A stretch of DNA of 64,000 nucleotides from Trigonopsis variabilis. Lineage: Eukaryota; Ascomycota; Trigonopsidomycetes; Trigonopsidales; Trigonopsidaceae. The DNA lies in contig PPXM03000007.1 in assembly GCA_003707065.3 (NCBI GenBank), positions 558,001-622,000 on the forward strand, read 5' to 3'. The notes below the pieces were generated by a model, which saw only the letters and a program-made list of their open reading frames with translations, did no database searches and was not told the DNA's origin. The translations under genes and the position numbers were made by a program. This document shows positions 11,415 through 22,827 of this stretch, in pieces; the stretch's first letter is position 1, and each line of letters opens with the position of its first letter.

Positions 11415-12890
11415 TTATTTAGACAGAACCTTGTCAATCGTCTCCACAAGAATATCTGCATGCTTCTTCTCAAAAGTGAGAGTGGGGCGTAGACGAACAG
11501 CAGAGGCACCACAGCCTCCAATGTTGACTCCAGCTTGACGCATGTCGCCCAAGAACTTATCACGCTGTTCCCCACTAGGTGCGTTCCAGGCAATGAAAGT
11601 GCCCATATCTTTACCTCGGAGCTGTTGGATCATTTCAGGATACTTCTTGGAAAGAGAATCCAATTCACCGTAAAGGTAGCTGCCTACTTGAGCAGTATGC
11701 GAGACTAAGTCATTCTTCTGGATCTCTTCCACAATAGCTCCAGTAATAATGGCTTTAGTTGGGTCACCACACCAGGTGTTGAATTGACGATAAGGGAGGT
11801 TAGGACGGAGCTGAGCATTATGATAGAAGAACCCGGCAGATTGGTACTTCTTGGAGAATGTGACGATATCAGGAGGGGTTTGCAAGTTCCAGTGTTCATG
11901 AGCCCACATCTTACCAGAAGCACCGACACCAGTTTGGACTTCATCAACAATAAAGAGGGCATTATATTTCTTGCATAGAGCTTGAAGAGATTTGAAGAAT
12001 TCGGGAGAAGCGTGGTTATCACCTCCTTCAGATTGGACAGGCTCCACGATAGCGGCGGCAATAGAGTCGTTATTTTCGATAAAGATTCGCTCAATTTCAG
12101 CAAGAGCGGCCTTTTCGTTCTCCTTGTTTTCGGCAGCATAGACGTCCAAGGGATATTTGAGAGCAGGGAAAGGAGCTTTAGGCCAGTCGAAAGCAGGAAT
12201 ATCGAGTTTGTGAATGGGTTTGGATCGGGTCGCAGACAATGAACCAAACAAGCGACCATGGAAACCGCTGGCGAATGACATGATCTTCAATTCAGGAGCA
12301 CCAGGACTTTGGTTCTCCATAACTGATTTCAACTCCTCTGCAGAGAAGTCTTTACCCCCTCGCTGGACAAAACGCTTATACATAAAAGCAGCCTTGAAAG
12401 CGGTCTCATTGGCATCAGATCCACTCAAGGCAGTCCAAACTTGATCAAGCCCAGGAGGAGCACCAGCTAGAATACCTTTAGAAAGAATCTCACGGTAATC
12501 GGCAGAAGGAAAGTTTCCAAGCGCAGGTCTATCGACAAGGGCTCGGACCATTTCAGGTGACTGACTGGCTTTGATTAAAGCGGGGTGATTGTACCCAAGA
12601 GCAATTGATGCAATCTGAGCGTAAACATCCAATAACTTATTGCCATCGAGGTCAGCAATGTAGTTACCGTATGATTGAGCATAATCAACCAAGAAGTAGG
12701 CAGCTCGAGTATCAAACACCTTATCGAGAGCCTTTAATTGCTCAACCGACTTGGGTCCAGGAAAGTGGCTGGTAATCTGAACGGGCTTCGAGGGCTCATC
12801 AGGAAACGCCGCGGCGGCAGGACTAGCCAGCGATCGTCTTAAAGAAGTACTGAAAGGACGGGAACCACAGGCAACGCGACGAGCAAGCAT
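11415..12890 (-). CDS. UGA1: 4-aminobutyrate (GABA) aminotransferase
   Basis: Complete, intronless, 491 residues. It transfers the amino group of GABA to 2-oxoglutarate, giving succinate semialdehyde. The first 25 residues (MLARRVACGSRPFSTSLRRS) are basic, Ser/Arg-rich and lack acids, like a mitochondrial presequence; S. cerevisiae Uga1 is cytosolic, whereas other fungal and animal enzymes are mitochondrial. Class-III aminotransferase landmarks: SGSDANETAFKAAF (156-169), Asp316 in FIVDEVQTGVGASG for the pyridine nitrogen, and the PLP lysine in TFSKKYQSAG (Lys347 or 348). In A. nidulans the orthologue gatA is controlled by AmdR together with amdS, lamA and lamB, all present in this window. A CCAAT box, a CCGCGCGG palindrome and CACGTG lie 48-73 bp upstream. 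Confidence 0.95.
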   Translation of the reverse strand: MLARRVACGSRPFSTSLRRSLASPAAAAFPDEPSKPVQITSHFPGPKSVEQLKALDKVFDTRAAYFLVDYAQSYGNYIADLDGNKLLDVYAQIASIALGYNHPALIKASQSPEMVRALVDRPALGNFPSADYREILSKGILAGAPPGLDQVWTALSGSDANETAFKAAFMYKRFVQRGGKDFSAEELKSVMENQSPGAPELKIMSFASGFHGRLFGSLSATRSKPIHKLDIPAFDWPKAPFPALKYPLDVYAAENKENEKAALAEIERIFIENNDSIAAAIVEPVQSEGGDNHASPEFFKSLQALCKKYNALFIVDEVQTGVGASGKMWAHEHWNLQTPPDIVTFSKKYQSAGFFYHNAQLRPNLPYRQFNTWCGDPTKAIITGAIVEEIQKNDLVSHTAQVGSYLYGELDSLSKKYPEMIQQLRGKDMGTFIAWNAPSGEQRDKFLGDMRQAGVNIGGCGASAVRLRPTLTFEKKHADILVETIDKVLSK

Positions 12891-13222
12891 GGTCTAGAGT
12901 AAGGGACCTTTTCATCTGTTCATTATATACTTCGTCCCCAATCGTAGCCGCGCGGCTCACGTGAGCAGCCGCAGCTCCCGGCGCGCCTACGTAGGATTGG
13001 CCGGTTGGCGCCGAAGCTTGTGAATCATTCGACATGGGCGGCACAGATTACCTGTTTAGGAAATTAGTTACTGTTTTGCTCCTTATCGAAGGTGCCCGCT
13101 CGGCGTAGACTCCGATACGAGTCATGCCGCGCTGATACAACCGATAGATAGTGACTTTGGAGGCGGCAATAGATACTTATATAATCAATTAACTAAATTG
13201 TAGCCCGAACACAAATGCAAAC
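12891..13222. other. UGA1 promoter region
   Basis: 332 bp, unusually GC-rich between 12940 and 13025. It holds a TATATAATG-like element near 12923, CCAAT at 12938-12942, the palindrome AGCCGCGCGGCT (12946-12957), CACGTG directly after it, and an ATTGGCCGG near 13000. An open frame across this region into the UGA1 start is not called. Confidence 0.5.
12946..12957. promoter_or_regulatory. 12-bp palindrome AGCCGCGCGGCT with adjacent CCAAT box upstream of UGA1
   Basis: A perfect palindrome with CCG/CGG half-sites, the arrangement bound by Zn2Cys6 dimers, 56 bp from the UGA1 start. CCAAT ends 4 bp away and CACGTG begins 2 bp after it. S. cerevisiae Uga3 uses CCG/CGG half-sites at UGA1, and A. nidulans AmdR acts next to CCAAT in gatA. 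Binding here is inferred. Confidence 0.4.
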
Positions 13223-15025
13223 TTAGTGGTCGATATCTTCCCATGCTCGGCCATGGATCGAATCTAGCTCATCCAAGGTAAGAACCTTACCATCAGTGAA
13301 ATATCCAGAATGAACTTTGGCGTCAATTTCTACTCGACTATCTGGAGGGATCAGATCGTCGGGAATGGGAACCCTCTCGTGAATGGGAATACCTTGGCTA
13401 ACAATGGCATCATACTTCATATTGGACATACTCAGCATTCTATCGATCTTTGTGATACCGAGATAATGTAAGATGTCGGGCATCAGTGCTTGGAATCGCA
13501 TATCGCGCACTCCTGCAATGTTCTCTGTCCTCTTGAAGTATTCGGAGGCCTTATCTCCTAGCCTCTTTCTGGCATTATACACCAAGTACTTGGTTACTTC
13601 TCCCAAAGCACGGCCCTCTTTGCGGAAGTAGATCACCACGCCACTTCCGCCCTGTTGAGCTTCCTTCACTGCCTCTGTGATACCAAAGAGCAGGTAAGGA
13701 CGGCAAGTACAGATGTCAGATCCAAATACATCACTCCCATTACATTCGTCATGGATTCGAAGTGCTAGCTTCTTTGATGGATCAGACACTCGCTCCATCG
13801 GTCCAAAGATATACGCAGTCAAGCCGCCAATGGGAGGTAGAAATACCTTAAGATCGGGTCTAGTGATAAGCTCGGGATAGGATCCTCCTGTATCTTCAAA
13901 TAACGCGCGTCTTAGAGTCGTTTCATCAATTCCAAATCGTTTGGCTACTCCCGGAAGGTACCATACTGGTTCGACAGCGACCTTAGTCACAGCTAAATCT
14001 CCTCGCTCATTGAGAACAATTGACCCATCTACTTTCAGATCGCCACAAGCGACGTGCTTTTCGATGTCAGCCAATTGCATGTGAGCTTTGGTCACAGCGA
14101 TAGTAGGACGAATGTCAATGTTCTCTTTGTCAATGAGTTCTCTAAAGATAAACGGAGCTAAATGCCCAAATGGGTCCATTGAGACGATCTTCTCAGCGTC
14201 TCCCCATTGAGGAAAAGGGCCAAACTTTACTGGTGGTTCGGTGTGCGCGAAATCGGGCTTATGCGCGACAGGCAATTGATCAGAAGCTACAGCGAGAGCA
14301 TGGTAAATCGAATAAGAACCGGAATGTGCGCCTATAGCATTGTGACGTCGAATGGATGATGGAGACCGCGAGCAAACGACAGGTCCTCGAAGAAATGGAT
14401 CACTCTGACCCCACGTCAAAGGAATAGGAGAAATGCCAGATTGAGATGGGTATGTGGTGAGTATAACACGATTGCCCCACTTTGAACTATATACCATTAG
14501 ACGTTGGTTCAGACACAAGGACTCACGAAATCTTGGTGTTTGACATCCGCCGCTCAGCTAGAGAAGGAGGCATGTTCGTCTTTACAGGCATAGTGCCATC
14601 AATAATACTCGACGCTGGTGATGAGGAGACTGTCGAACTAGATTGAGACTGTGGTTGCTCAAGGGCGGCTACTCTAGCCATCAACTCCGACTTCTGAGCG
14701 TCATTATTACGTGTAATTTTGTTCAGCTAGATAGGTTAATAGACAGTACAATATAAAGAGATATCAGTATTCCTGAGCAGGTTGAGACCATGATCCCTTT
14801 GTGGGGATGAAATTCAGATAAACATGTCATGACAGAGATCAGGTAAGGTTTTTCTTGAGAAAATATATAAGATCACGATCTGCAGCGAGGCTAGTTCAAC
14901 CGTGAAATGCGGTATAGACCGGGGAAATCGGAATCACATACCTGATTCTGTTGCTCATTGGCAGTGTCTCTGAGTTCAGACAGTTGAGAAAGAATCTCAT
15001 TTAATGTAGATTGCAGTTGTTCCAT
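13223..15025 (-). CDS. URC1: URC1-type GTP cyclohydrolase II homologue with N-terminal coiled coil
   Basis: Three exons, 14942-15025, 14527-14726 and 13223-14486, with introns of 215 and 40 nt, give 515 residues. Residues 1-94 form a heptad-like, Gln/Leu/Glu-rich segment (MEQLQSTLNEILSQLSEL) followed by a Ser-rich linker. The rest is the fungal GTP cyclohydrolase II-like protein. It keeps the zinc cysteines 343, 354 and 356 (HDECNGSDVFGSDICTC) and the EGRALGEVTKY block but departs from bacterial RibA in the following loop. The group includes Lachancea kluyveri Urc1, needed for uracil breakdown to urea and 3-hydroxypropionate, rather than riboflavin synthesis. The neighbouring DUR3-type transporter fits a urea/uracil theme. 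Alternative: exons 1-2 are a separate small gene ending at a TGA at 14521-14523, with URC1 starting at the ATG at 14497. The in-frame 40-nt intron with GTGAGT and CTAAT makes the fusion more likely. Confidence 0.85.
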
Positions 15026-16058
15026 TAGAGGTGGTTAAAAATAGGATGATAACAACAAGTTAAATGAGGGGCGCAAGGTGGTGAGCGGGTAGGTAACCGA
15101 TTATCGCTCATCACACTGGTTGACAACCAAGTGACCTTGGCTTATCCCCGAAATATTTACCATCACCGAACATATCTCGATGTGGAAAGAGAAGGTAACA
15201 AATATCTCTCACTGGTTCATCCTTTGGGTATGACAGCATTGACGACAGCGATGGGTCGTCGATGAGAAGTTCTCTTCCAATCAAGGGAAATCATCCCGAT
15301 GGAAAGATCCAGGGTATACTAATATGATTATTGGACGGTAACTTATCATCGATTGGTAGCTGTTCGATGAAAAACACCAGATATCCAAACCAAGACTGAT
15401 AAAGGCAAACTAAAGTTATGGTAACATAGCATCAAGACTATAACTGATACATGACATGTGAACCGTCCAGAATAGGATCCTGTGGTAACAGAATAATGAT
15501 TCAATTCATAATGCATCTTTAATTGTTCCGCTGTATGTCTCCCACGAGGGAACTAGCCAGCCCGTTTCAAAGAAAACACAAAATAACTCCTAGGCCTGCG
15601 TTACCCCTCACTCGGAATCAGTAATGCCAAAGGAAAGGCAGTTGGTGTAGGAGGAAACAGGCAACATCATTGGCAGAAGAGCATGACACCATAGACATCA
15701 TGAGTTCCCCTAACCTCCTCTCATTCTGAAATATTGATTGAACTATAGCGAAAGCTCATAGGTCATCCATATCGCGACCATCTGTCAGCCAATCATTTCC
15801 ATTGTGAAGAATTTCTGGAGAGGCTCTCGTGAGACATGAGAAAAGTTTGGCGTCACCCAGATGTTTGCGTCGTAACAAGAAGGTCACACTTTGAGACCTG
15901 CCGGTAACTGGGAGGGTGCAAAAATCATCATCACTATCCTCCCAAGAAGAGTGCGGCCTAAATGTAGTTTAATCGATGAACTAGTCATACATTCTACTTA
16001 TAGATATTTCACCAGCATATTGCCTAAAATAGATATTTAACCATACAAATAAAATCAC
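15026..16058. other. Intergenic region between URC1 and DUR3-1
   Basis: 1,033 bp containing the URC1 promoter and the 3' flank of DUR3-1, with CTTATC (GATA-factor type) near 15345. I see no open frame with coding character, no RNA gene and no repeat. Confidence 0.5.
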
Positions 16059-18152
16059 TCAAACAGAAACTGACCGAACAGACCCCTCCTTCCTTTCAGG
16101 AGGAAAATCCAAGGAAGGAGACTCCTCTTTGACCTTATCTTGAGACCCTCCTTCCAAATAGTGAATGGTAGGAATCTCTTCCCGCTTGAGTAGACGTTTG
16201 TAGAGATGATAGATCGAGGACCGGCTTTCCCAGAGAGGATAAAAAGTGATCCAAAAAAAAGCCAGGAAAGTCCAGATAAAGACGACAACAACCCAGCCAC
16301 GGAAAAAGGGTTTTGAAAAGATATATCCACTGCCATACATTGGTAAGGGTACAATGATCATCATACCAAGACAGATAAAGGCAGCGAGAAAATAGGTGAT
16401 GTATTGGGTTTTCTTGAGAGTTTTCATATCCTCTTGATGGAACTGCATGAGGGCCGCTTCTTCCATCGTGGAATCATCTCCAACTCTGAAGAAAGTCCGG
16501 AAGATTCCAAAATCAAAGTCTGCCGGCTTTATGAGACTGATGATAACAATATAAATTACAGTTGAGAAGATACCCAGAAAGTTCCCCACTGCACAAGCCT
16601 TTGCACCATTTAGAGTTGTCTTATTCACCACACCATCGGAGAACTTGTAGCAAGAACAGACCCAACATATAACAGCAGTGACAGAGCCTAATGGTAGAGA
16701 AATCAGCATTGCCAACTTGCTAGCCTTTCTCCAAAAGACGGTGAACGAGATGCCCGCGGCAATGGGACCCAAAGCAATTCCGATAAAAGTAAGAATCCAG
16801 GAGATTGTTATACCAATATAATTAAACATGACACTAAGACCACCCACTGCCACTGCGAAAAATGCAACTGACAAATGAGAGACTTTAATCAACGTTGTGC
16901 CATGAGCGTCAGGTCTTAAATACGTTCGGAAAATATCGTAAGTGACAATAGATGAAAAGGCGACCAACTCGGCAGAAAGGGCAGAAGTACAAGCCATAAA
17001 AAGAATGAGTAGGCCAGCTGCTGCCCCGCTTTTACCCATAAGAGCAGTCAAACCGTAAAGCATCGGCATTCCTTCCGATATTTGATGACTTGGGATGAGA
17101 TTAGGGAACGTAACTGAAACCGGATTTTCAGTCAAAGCCAAAGCAGAGAGAGCTGCCGCACTTCCGAGGGCCCAAGGCACAATGGTCCAGCAGAGGCCTC
17201 CGATCATATAACCAAAGACAACAGCAGACGGTTTAGAAGCGATGGCTTTCTGGCCATAACTGGGATCTCCAAACACGCTAGTAAATCCTCCGATCGCAAT
17301 ATTCCAACATGTGAACATCAAGTCTTGGTTATCAAAGGTAAGATAACTTCCATCTTTTCCTGTGGAGGGAAATTTCTTCGATACGCTGACAAGAAGGTCG
17401 TACATCTTATCCGGTGATCCAATATGGGAGGAGGTCGAGTATGCCACAAATAGACTCACTAGTATAACGACGTAAATGATTACAGTATGGGTCTAGCAAG
17501 TTAGATTCGAGCCCATCAAGACATTTCTTACCCAATCGGAAAGAAAGGTGGCCTTCAGCCCACCAAGCATTGTATAAAGTGCCACGGTCAAAGGGAACAG
17601 AAACGAAGCTGCGATAACATGCATTCCTGTTAACGATGCAAATGCCTGGGCACCGCCTAGAAGCAACATGGAAGAAACTAAAACGTTTGTCCCAAAGGCA
17701 TACGCCATAAAGAGCAAATGCCCTGCTCGACCATATCGAGCTCTGACAATTTCAATGATAGTATGAGCAGCAGGAGCTTTCTATCTTCATTAGATCATTT
17801 CCCATTGTTGTGTTTGACATACCTCTTTAATAGCTAATGCAACCACTGTAAATAAAATTACCTGGATTGTTCCTGCAGCTCCATAACAGTAACTACCAGC
17901 AGCGCCATAGGAGTAAGCCATGACACTTGAAGTGAGTAAAGTTCCTGGCCAAGTCCAAGAGGAAACGACTGCCGAGGAAATCAAACCAGACTTGACCGAT
18001 CTTGAAGCAGTAGAGAAATGTTCAGAATCCTGGACTTCTCCCATATACTTGGATAGCACTTTCGTGACAAAGATCATCAGCATTGCAAAGGCAAAACCGA
18101 TGCCTAGCACGAAGCCATAACCATAACCTTGGTTCAGAACGTAGTCAGTCAT
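16059..18152 (-). CDS. DUR3: DUR3-type urea/polyamine active transporter (SSS family), paralogue 1
   Basis: Three exons, 17823-18152, 17532-17780 and 16059-17492, with introns of 42 and 39 nt, give 670 residues. It is a sodium:solute symporter-like plasma-membrane carrier that imports urea (and polyamines) by proton symport in fungi. Family landmarks: the SxSVKSGLISSAVVSSWTWPGT region after the first helix, KAPAAHTIIEIVRARYG, GGLKATFLSDWTHTVIIYVV made by splicing, and the C-terminal PMYGSGYIFSKPFFRGW with a final pair of helices. The length is a little under S. cerevisiae Dur3 (735), mainly because of a short cytosolic loop. The start is the first ATG before the first membrane helix. It diverges from the acetamidase gene over 391 bp with two TTCCGCGGAA palindromes and two CTTATC sites, consistent with induction plus nitrogen-catabolite control. 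Confidence 0.92.
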
Positions 18153-18257
18153 AAGGGTTGACTGTTTTGTCTCCTTCTTGCCGCGTTTTAAATGAGTTTG
18201 TGATGTCGCTTATCAAACCTTGTTCTTTATCATGGGTCAATTCTCTGTCCTGTGATC

Positions 18258-18267
18258 TTCCGCGGAA
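18258..18267. promoter_or_regulatory. Palindrome TTCCGCGGAA, copy 1
   Basis: An exact 10-bp palindrome 106 bp upstream of the DUR3-1 start. The core TCCGCGGA equals the octamer reported for the Neurospora Zn2Cys6 activator NIT4, so a binuclear zinc-cluster protein is the likely reader. Confidence 0.55.
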
Positions 18268-18394
18268 AAAAACTGATCTGGGACGACCGATGTATCGACT
18301 TAGCCCTTATCTGTGGGTAGAAATGCGCATCGACTCATTGAAATTTCCCCGTTTGGATGTAGCTGTCCTGTTGTCCTATCGTTTTTGTCTGATA

Positions 18395-18404
18395 TTCCGC
18401 GGAA
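18395..18404. promoter_or_regulatory. Palindrome TTCCGCGGAA, copy 2
   Basis: A second exact copy, extended to the 12-bp palindrome ATTCCGCGGAAT, 140 bp upstream of the amdS start codon. Confidence 0.55.
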
Positions 18405-18543
18405 TAACTCGAGTCATTCTCGGCTGAGCAGAACGTTACATCAGTGCCCGATAGTAACCGTCATTATCGCGATGCCATGCCGTGCCTCGTGACAATACAA
18501 ATCACTTCTGAGCCTCCTTTGGGAATCTTATTTAACCTGGGCG

Positions 18544-20298
18544 ATGACTCCAGGGTCAGGCAGCACCCCGAACATGGTCTCTACGCCTTGGCAAGATAAG
18601 GCGATCCAAAAACAAATTTCGGTCTTGAACTCCATTCCCGAGAAATGGCGGCTCTCCAAGATCCCATCTCCTGAGGAGAGTCCGGATGCAGTCCCTTATA
18701 TAGATTCGTTATGTACTGACAAGGAGAATAAGATAACCTCCCTTTCAGCTAAAGAATTGGTCAATGCTATGGCAAAAGGACAACTAACGGCTCTGGAAGT
18801 CTGTGATGCTTTTTGTCACCGTTCTGCTCTGGCTCATCAATTGGTAAGGGTCTTCTTGGCTTCATGCTAATTTCTTAGCTCAATTGCTGTGTGGAGATTT
18901 TCTATGATAAAGCTTTTGAGCGAGCTAAGGAACTGGATGAGTATTATCGGAAAACCGGAAAGCTTGTTGGTCCACTTCACGGTTTGCCTATCTCGCTAAA
19001 GGTAGGTTAGACATCTTCCGATCTAATAGTAGGACCAATTCAATATCGAAGGGATCGAGACTACCATGGGCGTCATAGGTTTTCTAGGACGCACCCCGAA
19101 AAAGGACCAGGAATCTCTTCTTGTTCAACTAATGAGGGACCAAGGAGCCCTATTTTTTGTCAAAACAACTGTTCCTCCAGAATTAATGTCTGGTGAGACT
19201 GTTTCAAATCTCATGGGTGTAACTTGGAACGCTCGTGCACGGAATCTCTCTTGTGGCGGCTCTTCAGGAGGTGAAGGAGCTCTAGTTGCTGCCCGAGGAT
19301 CTGTATTTGGTTTAGGTTCTGACATTGGTGGGTCTATTCGGATTCCTGCTTCATTCCAAGGTCTTTTTGGTCTTCGTCCATCTCGCGCTAGAGTGTCATA
19401 TTTACGAGTGGAGAACTCCATGAAGGGACAGACTGTTATGCCTTCAGTCCTTGGACCTCTCGCCAGAAGCCTTGAAGATGTTGAATTTTTCTTTTCGTCA
19501 TATTTTAGTGCTCAACCCTGGCTCAGGGATAGCCAGGTCATCCCTCTCCCTTGGAGGCCTTACAAAGAGCCAAGTGAAACCAAACCCGTCTTTGGGCTGT
19601 TGAAATTTAATGGAGTAGCTATGCCTCACCCTCCCCTTCTCCGTGGCCTCGCACTCGTCGAGAAGGCACTTAAGCATGCCGGATTTGAAGTAACATCGTG
19701 GAATCCACCAAGTCACGAAAAAATTGCTGAAATCGCGTATAAGATATATAATGCTGATGGCTACAAAGAAATTTACGAAGACTGTGCCCTATCGGGCGAG
19801 CCCCTAATTCCCGAGATCGCTAATAACAAAGGCGATTATGCATGTGAGACAGTCAATGAGTTCTGGGAACTTGCTAATGAACGCTATGATGCTCAGCAGC
19901 GTTATCTTGAATATTGGGAATCTACTAAGGACAATACCACCTCCGGGACAGAAGTTGACTGTTTTATTAGTCCTGTCTTTGTTGCGGCGGCTGCTTATCC
20001 TCACGATTACGAAAAGATGACGCTGTCGTATTCTTGCGTGACCAACTTGTTGGACCTTCCAGGCCTAACATTCCCCGTAACACGAGCCGACAGGAATGTT
20101 GATCTTCCTGATGACTCATACAAACCAATAAGCGAGATAGATCGAAAGAGCTGGGAATTATATGATCCTATCAAGTATGACGGGGCCCCTGTTGCCCTAC
20201 AACTATGCGTCAGACGCTGGGAGGAAGAAAAGGCTTTACGATTGGTTTCGCTTGTAAGCGAGGCTTTATACAAATACAAGCTTGATCAGAGTATTTAG
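18544..20298 (+). CDS. amdS: Acetamidase / fatty-acid-amide-hydrolase type amidase (AmdS family)
   Basis: Three exons, 18544-18843, 18879-19001 and 19033-20298, with introns of 35 and 31 nt, give 562 residues. It hydrolyses small amides to acid and ammonia. The amidase-signature triad is complete: Lys141 (LPISLK, last codon of exon 2), Ser218 ([11 protein letters not shown]) and Ser242 ([12 protein letters not shown]), with spacing nearly as in FAAH. The SSGGEGAL form is typical of eukaryotic AmdS/Amd2/FAAH and unlike allophanate hydrolase. The length matches A. nidulans AmdS (548). The 31-nt second intron is among the shortest here; using its first possible acceptor would insert a stop, so the second TAG is used. 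It is divergent from DUR3-1 and followed by a Zn2Cys6 regulator 280 bp downstream. Confidence 0.93.
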
Positions 20299-20578
20299 GG
20301 CGGAATCTAGATACTAGTGAATGAGATAGGGCATTATCTAAGTCAATGTATAAGTATGACCGGAATGCTTACGTGTAGACCCTCCTCGGAGTGCTAACTG
20401 TAGTGTTTACTTGCGCCTGTTGTCATGTCTTTTGTCCGCCACACGTGATCATTGCCCCTCTTATCTTTGATTTGATTGTAACACCAGATCCTTTCCCGCG
20501 AATAACCTGATACTTGAATACTTGTCACGTAGTAAGCATCACCCGGGTTCCACACATTAGATTATAAACTGTCATCTT

Positions 20579-22827
20579 ATGGATGGGCTATTTTCTGTAA
20601 ATGACAGTCAACCTTATCCTCGGAAACGGGCTTCAAGAGCCTGTAATAACTGTCGTGAAAAGAAGTATAAGTGCAATGGGCTGCACCCCTGCAGTCGGTG
20701 TATAGACTCCGGAATCGAATGTATATTTCGAGAGACTTATAGGGTGAAGAAAGGGACCACTTGGGATGGTCCTAGGGCCAAACGGGCGTGAGTGAAGAGA
20801 TTCGGAAGGTACGAGAAAGAGCTAACATGCGAATAGTCGAACAGATGTAAATCGCTCTAGCGAAGCTCTCCAGGTCGAATTATATAGGATGCCCTCTGCT
20901 AGTTTTATTGATAATTCGGCTATGAGAATCTTAATGGGACCTCTACTGACTCTGACGCGGCAACCGACATCTACCAGTCCATCTTACTATGGTATGAACA
21001 TGTTTGATTCGCATTTTTTAATCTCTAGGTGTTACTAGCAATGCTTCATTTATCCAGAGCATGTACAACTTTATGGCCTCTATATCATCTAAAGCAGCAC
21101 CTGCCATTAATATAGATTACTATGAATTACTTGAAGAGTTATCATACATTGGTAAACATACGATTTTCTTCAACAACCCTCCTGCTATAGGATACGAAGC
21201 CCCTGTGATCTCAAAACAGATAGTACTCCACTTTGCCGAGAATTTCTTTCGACATTTGCATTACCTTATACCCCTATTCATCAAAGAACAATTCATGTCC
21301 AGGCTTTCTTCTCTATGGGATCTTGGCTTCGACAATTTGGAAGAGGACACCAAATATTCCTCTGCTTTAGCTATAACTTATCTCGTCCTGGCCAATGGAG
21401 CCACATGTGAATCCTCTGATGACGCATACCATGGAGCTACTCCGACTCAGTGGGCAGCTAAGTTTTATAAAAAGGGAAAGGATCTAATGGGCGACCCTAT
21501 GTTTGACGTCACTATAGACATGGTTAACTGTTTGATTTTAATCACGTATTACCTAATTTATGAAGGCAGCTCTTCAGGTAAGATACACTCTTCACAAGTC
21601 TTAACACCAAGCTGCCTATATGTACCTAGGAACTGCTCTCCGAGCTGCTTTTTCTATTGGTATGAACAATAAGCCTAATAGTTCATGCCCAAACTCAAAT
21701 CAAATCATCCGCACGTGGACGACTTTATATATTACCGAAAGGTGAATCCTTCTTTTCCCCTGATTTTTCTGACTTCTTTAGCTTCTGGGCTCTTTCTTCT
21801 GGTCGTGTCCATGGACTTAATGGCCATAAACTCTCTATGGAATTTTCCAGATCAAATTTCTCTGATCCTACTACTCCTACAGATGTTCCATATGACTTGA
21901 TCACTCTGAGAGCTAACCTTGGCAGCTTATTGACAACAATCGTGGAGCAGTTGTATAACTGCGAGGTCCTGTCCGATTTGAATATACTTTTCAGGCTGAC
22001 GGGAAATTTTCAGAAAGAACTGGACAAGATTTACTCTCCCTTTCCTCTGTTTAAGTCCAGTTCTAGTCTGCAGACCCACAATATGAATGAGATTCAAGCT
22101 CGAGAATGGTTCTGGGCCCGATTAGAATATCTTCATGTCCAAATTGTTACTTTTCGACCTTTTCTTATTGTATCAGCCTACCTAAAACGATTCAAACGAA
22201 CCTCTATATCTGATGATCGGTCTGTGGAGATATACAAGGGAATGCGCACATGTGTGGATGCCGCCCTTGAGATTCCTCGCTTTATAAGCTACTTGCAAGA
22301 TATTTTGCCCTTTTTGAAGGGATTTTATTTTACCGCACTTTATTTAGAGTGGTCTTGTTTTGTTCTTATGTTTTACATTGTCGGATTCTCCGACCTCTTC
22401 ACAAAAGAACACGTCACTGAAGTGGCTGAAAGCCTAGAGGCAGCTAATTGCTGCTTAAGAGTGACTCCTGGTCCTATTGCGTGCAGCGATCGCAAGCTTG
22501 CCGATGACTGCATGAAGATCCTGCGAGCCTACTCTACGCATTTCTTCCCGGACACTGGGGCCCATGAATCCGAGTCTAATAGGTAAGTCAAGTAGCTGCT
22601 AAGGCTAACGATTCAGTTCCGTGAAAACTTATCTGGCCAATTTACTTGATATTTCTAACTATGAGACCAAGAAGCGCTCCAATACATGCGGCTCGTTCCT
22701 ATCTGAGGAAAATCCTGGGAACTCAGAAAGTTATAGTGGCTCGTTTGGCAGTTCAAACAATACAGATGATCTTTTTTCAGATTTCCAGAGCTTTTGGGAG
22801 TCTAGCCTTAAGTGGATGGGGTCATGA
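20579..22827 (+). CDS. Zn2Cys6 transcription factor (next to the amidase)
   Basis: Six exons, 20579-20787, 20837-20991, 21029-21577, 21612-21741, 21782-22582 and 22617-22827, with introns of 49, 37, 34, 40 and 34 nt, give 684 residues. The N-terminal binuclear zinc cluster is ACNNCREKKYKCNGLHPCSR followed by CIDSGIEC (CX2CX6CX5CX2CX6C), then a basic linker. The middle region (IVLHFAENFFRHLHYLIPLF, later YLGTALRAAFSIGM and RTWTTLYITER) has the shape of the fungal-specific transcription factor domain. The C-terminus is Ser/Asn/Asp-rich and acidic, a possible activation region. Its place directly after amdS, on the same strand, makes it a candidate regulator of the amdS/DUR3-1 pair. I cannot show it is the orthologue of AmdR. 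The gene has the highest intron count in the window. Confidence 0.88.

Larger units (their letters stand above)
18153..18543. promoter_or_regulatory. Bidirectional DUR3-1 / amdS promoter
   Basis: 391 bp. It contains two copies of TTCCGCGGAA 137 bp apart, GATA-factor type CTTATC at 18209-18214 and 18306-18311, and a TATTTAA box just before the amdS start. No CCAAT box was found. The layout suggests one inducer-responsive activator serving both genes with nitrogen repression. Confidence 0.55.

Noticed and set aside
12823-13044. 73-codon minus frame spanning the UGA1 start, possible upstream ORF
   Set aside because: A TATA-like element lies between its ATG (13035) and the UGA1 start, so it is probably not in the transcript.
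18544-20298. Amidase as the missing allophanate hydrolase
   Set aside because: The SSGGEGAL motif and overall length fit AmdS/FAAH, not allophanate hydrolase.
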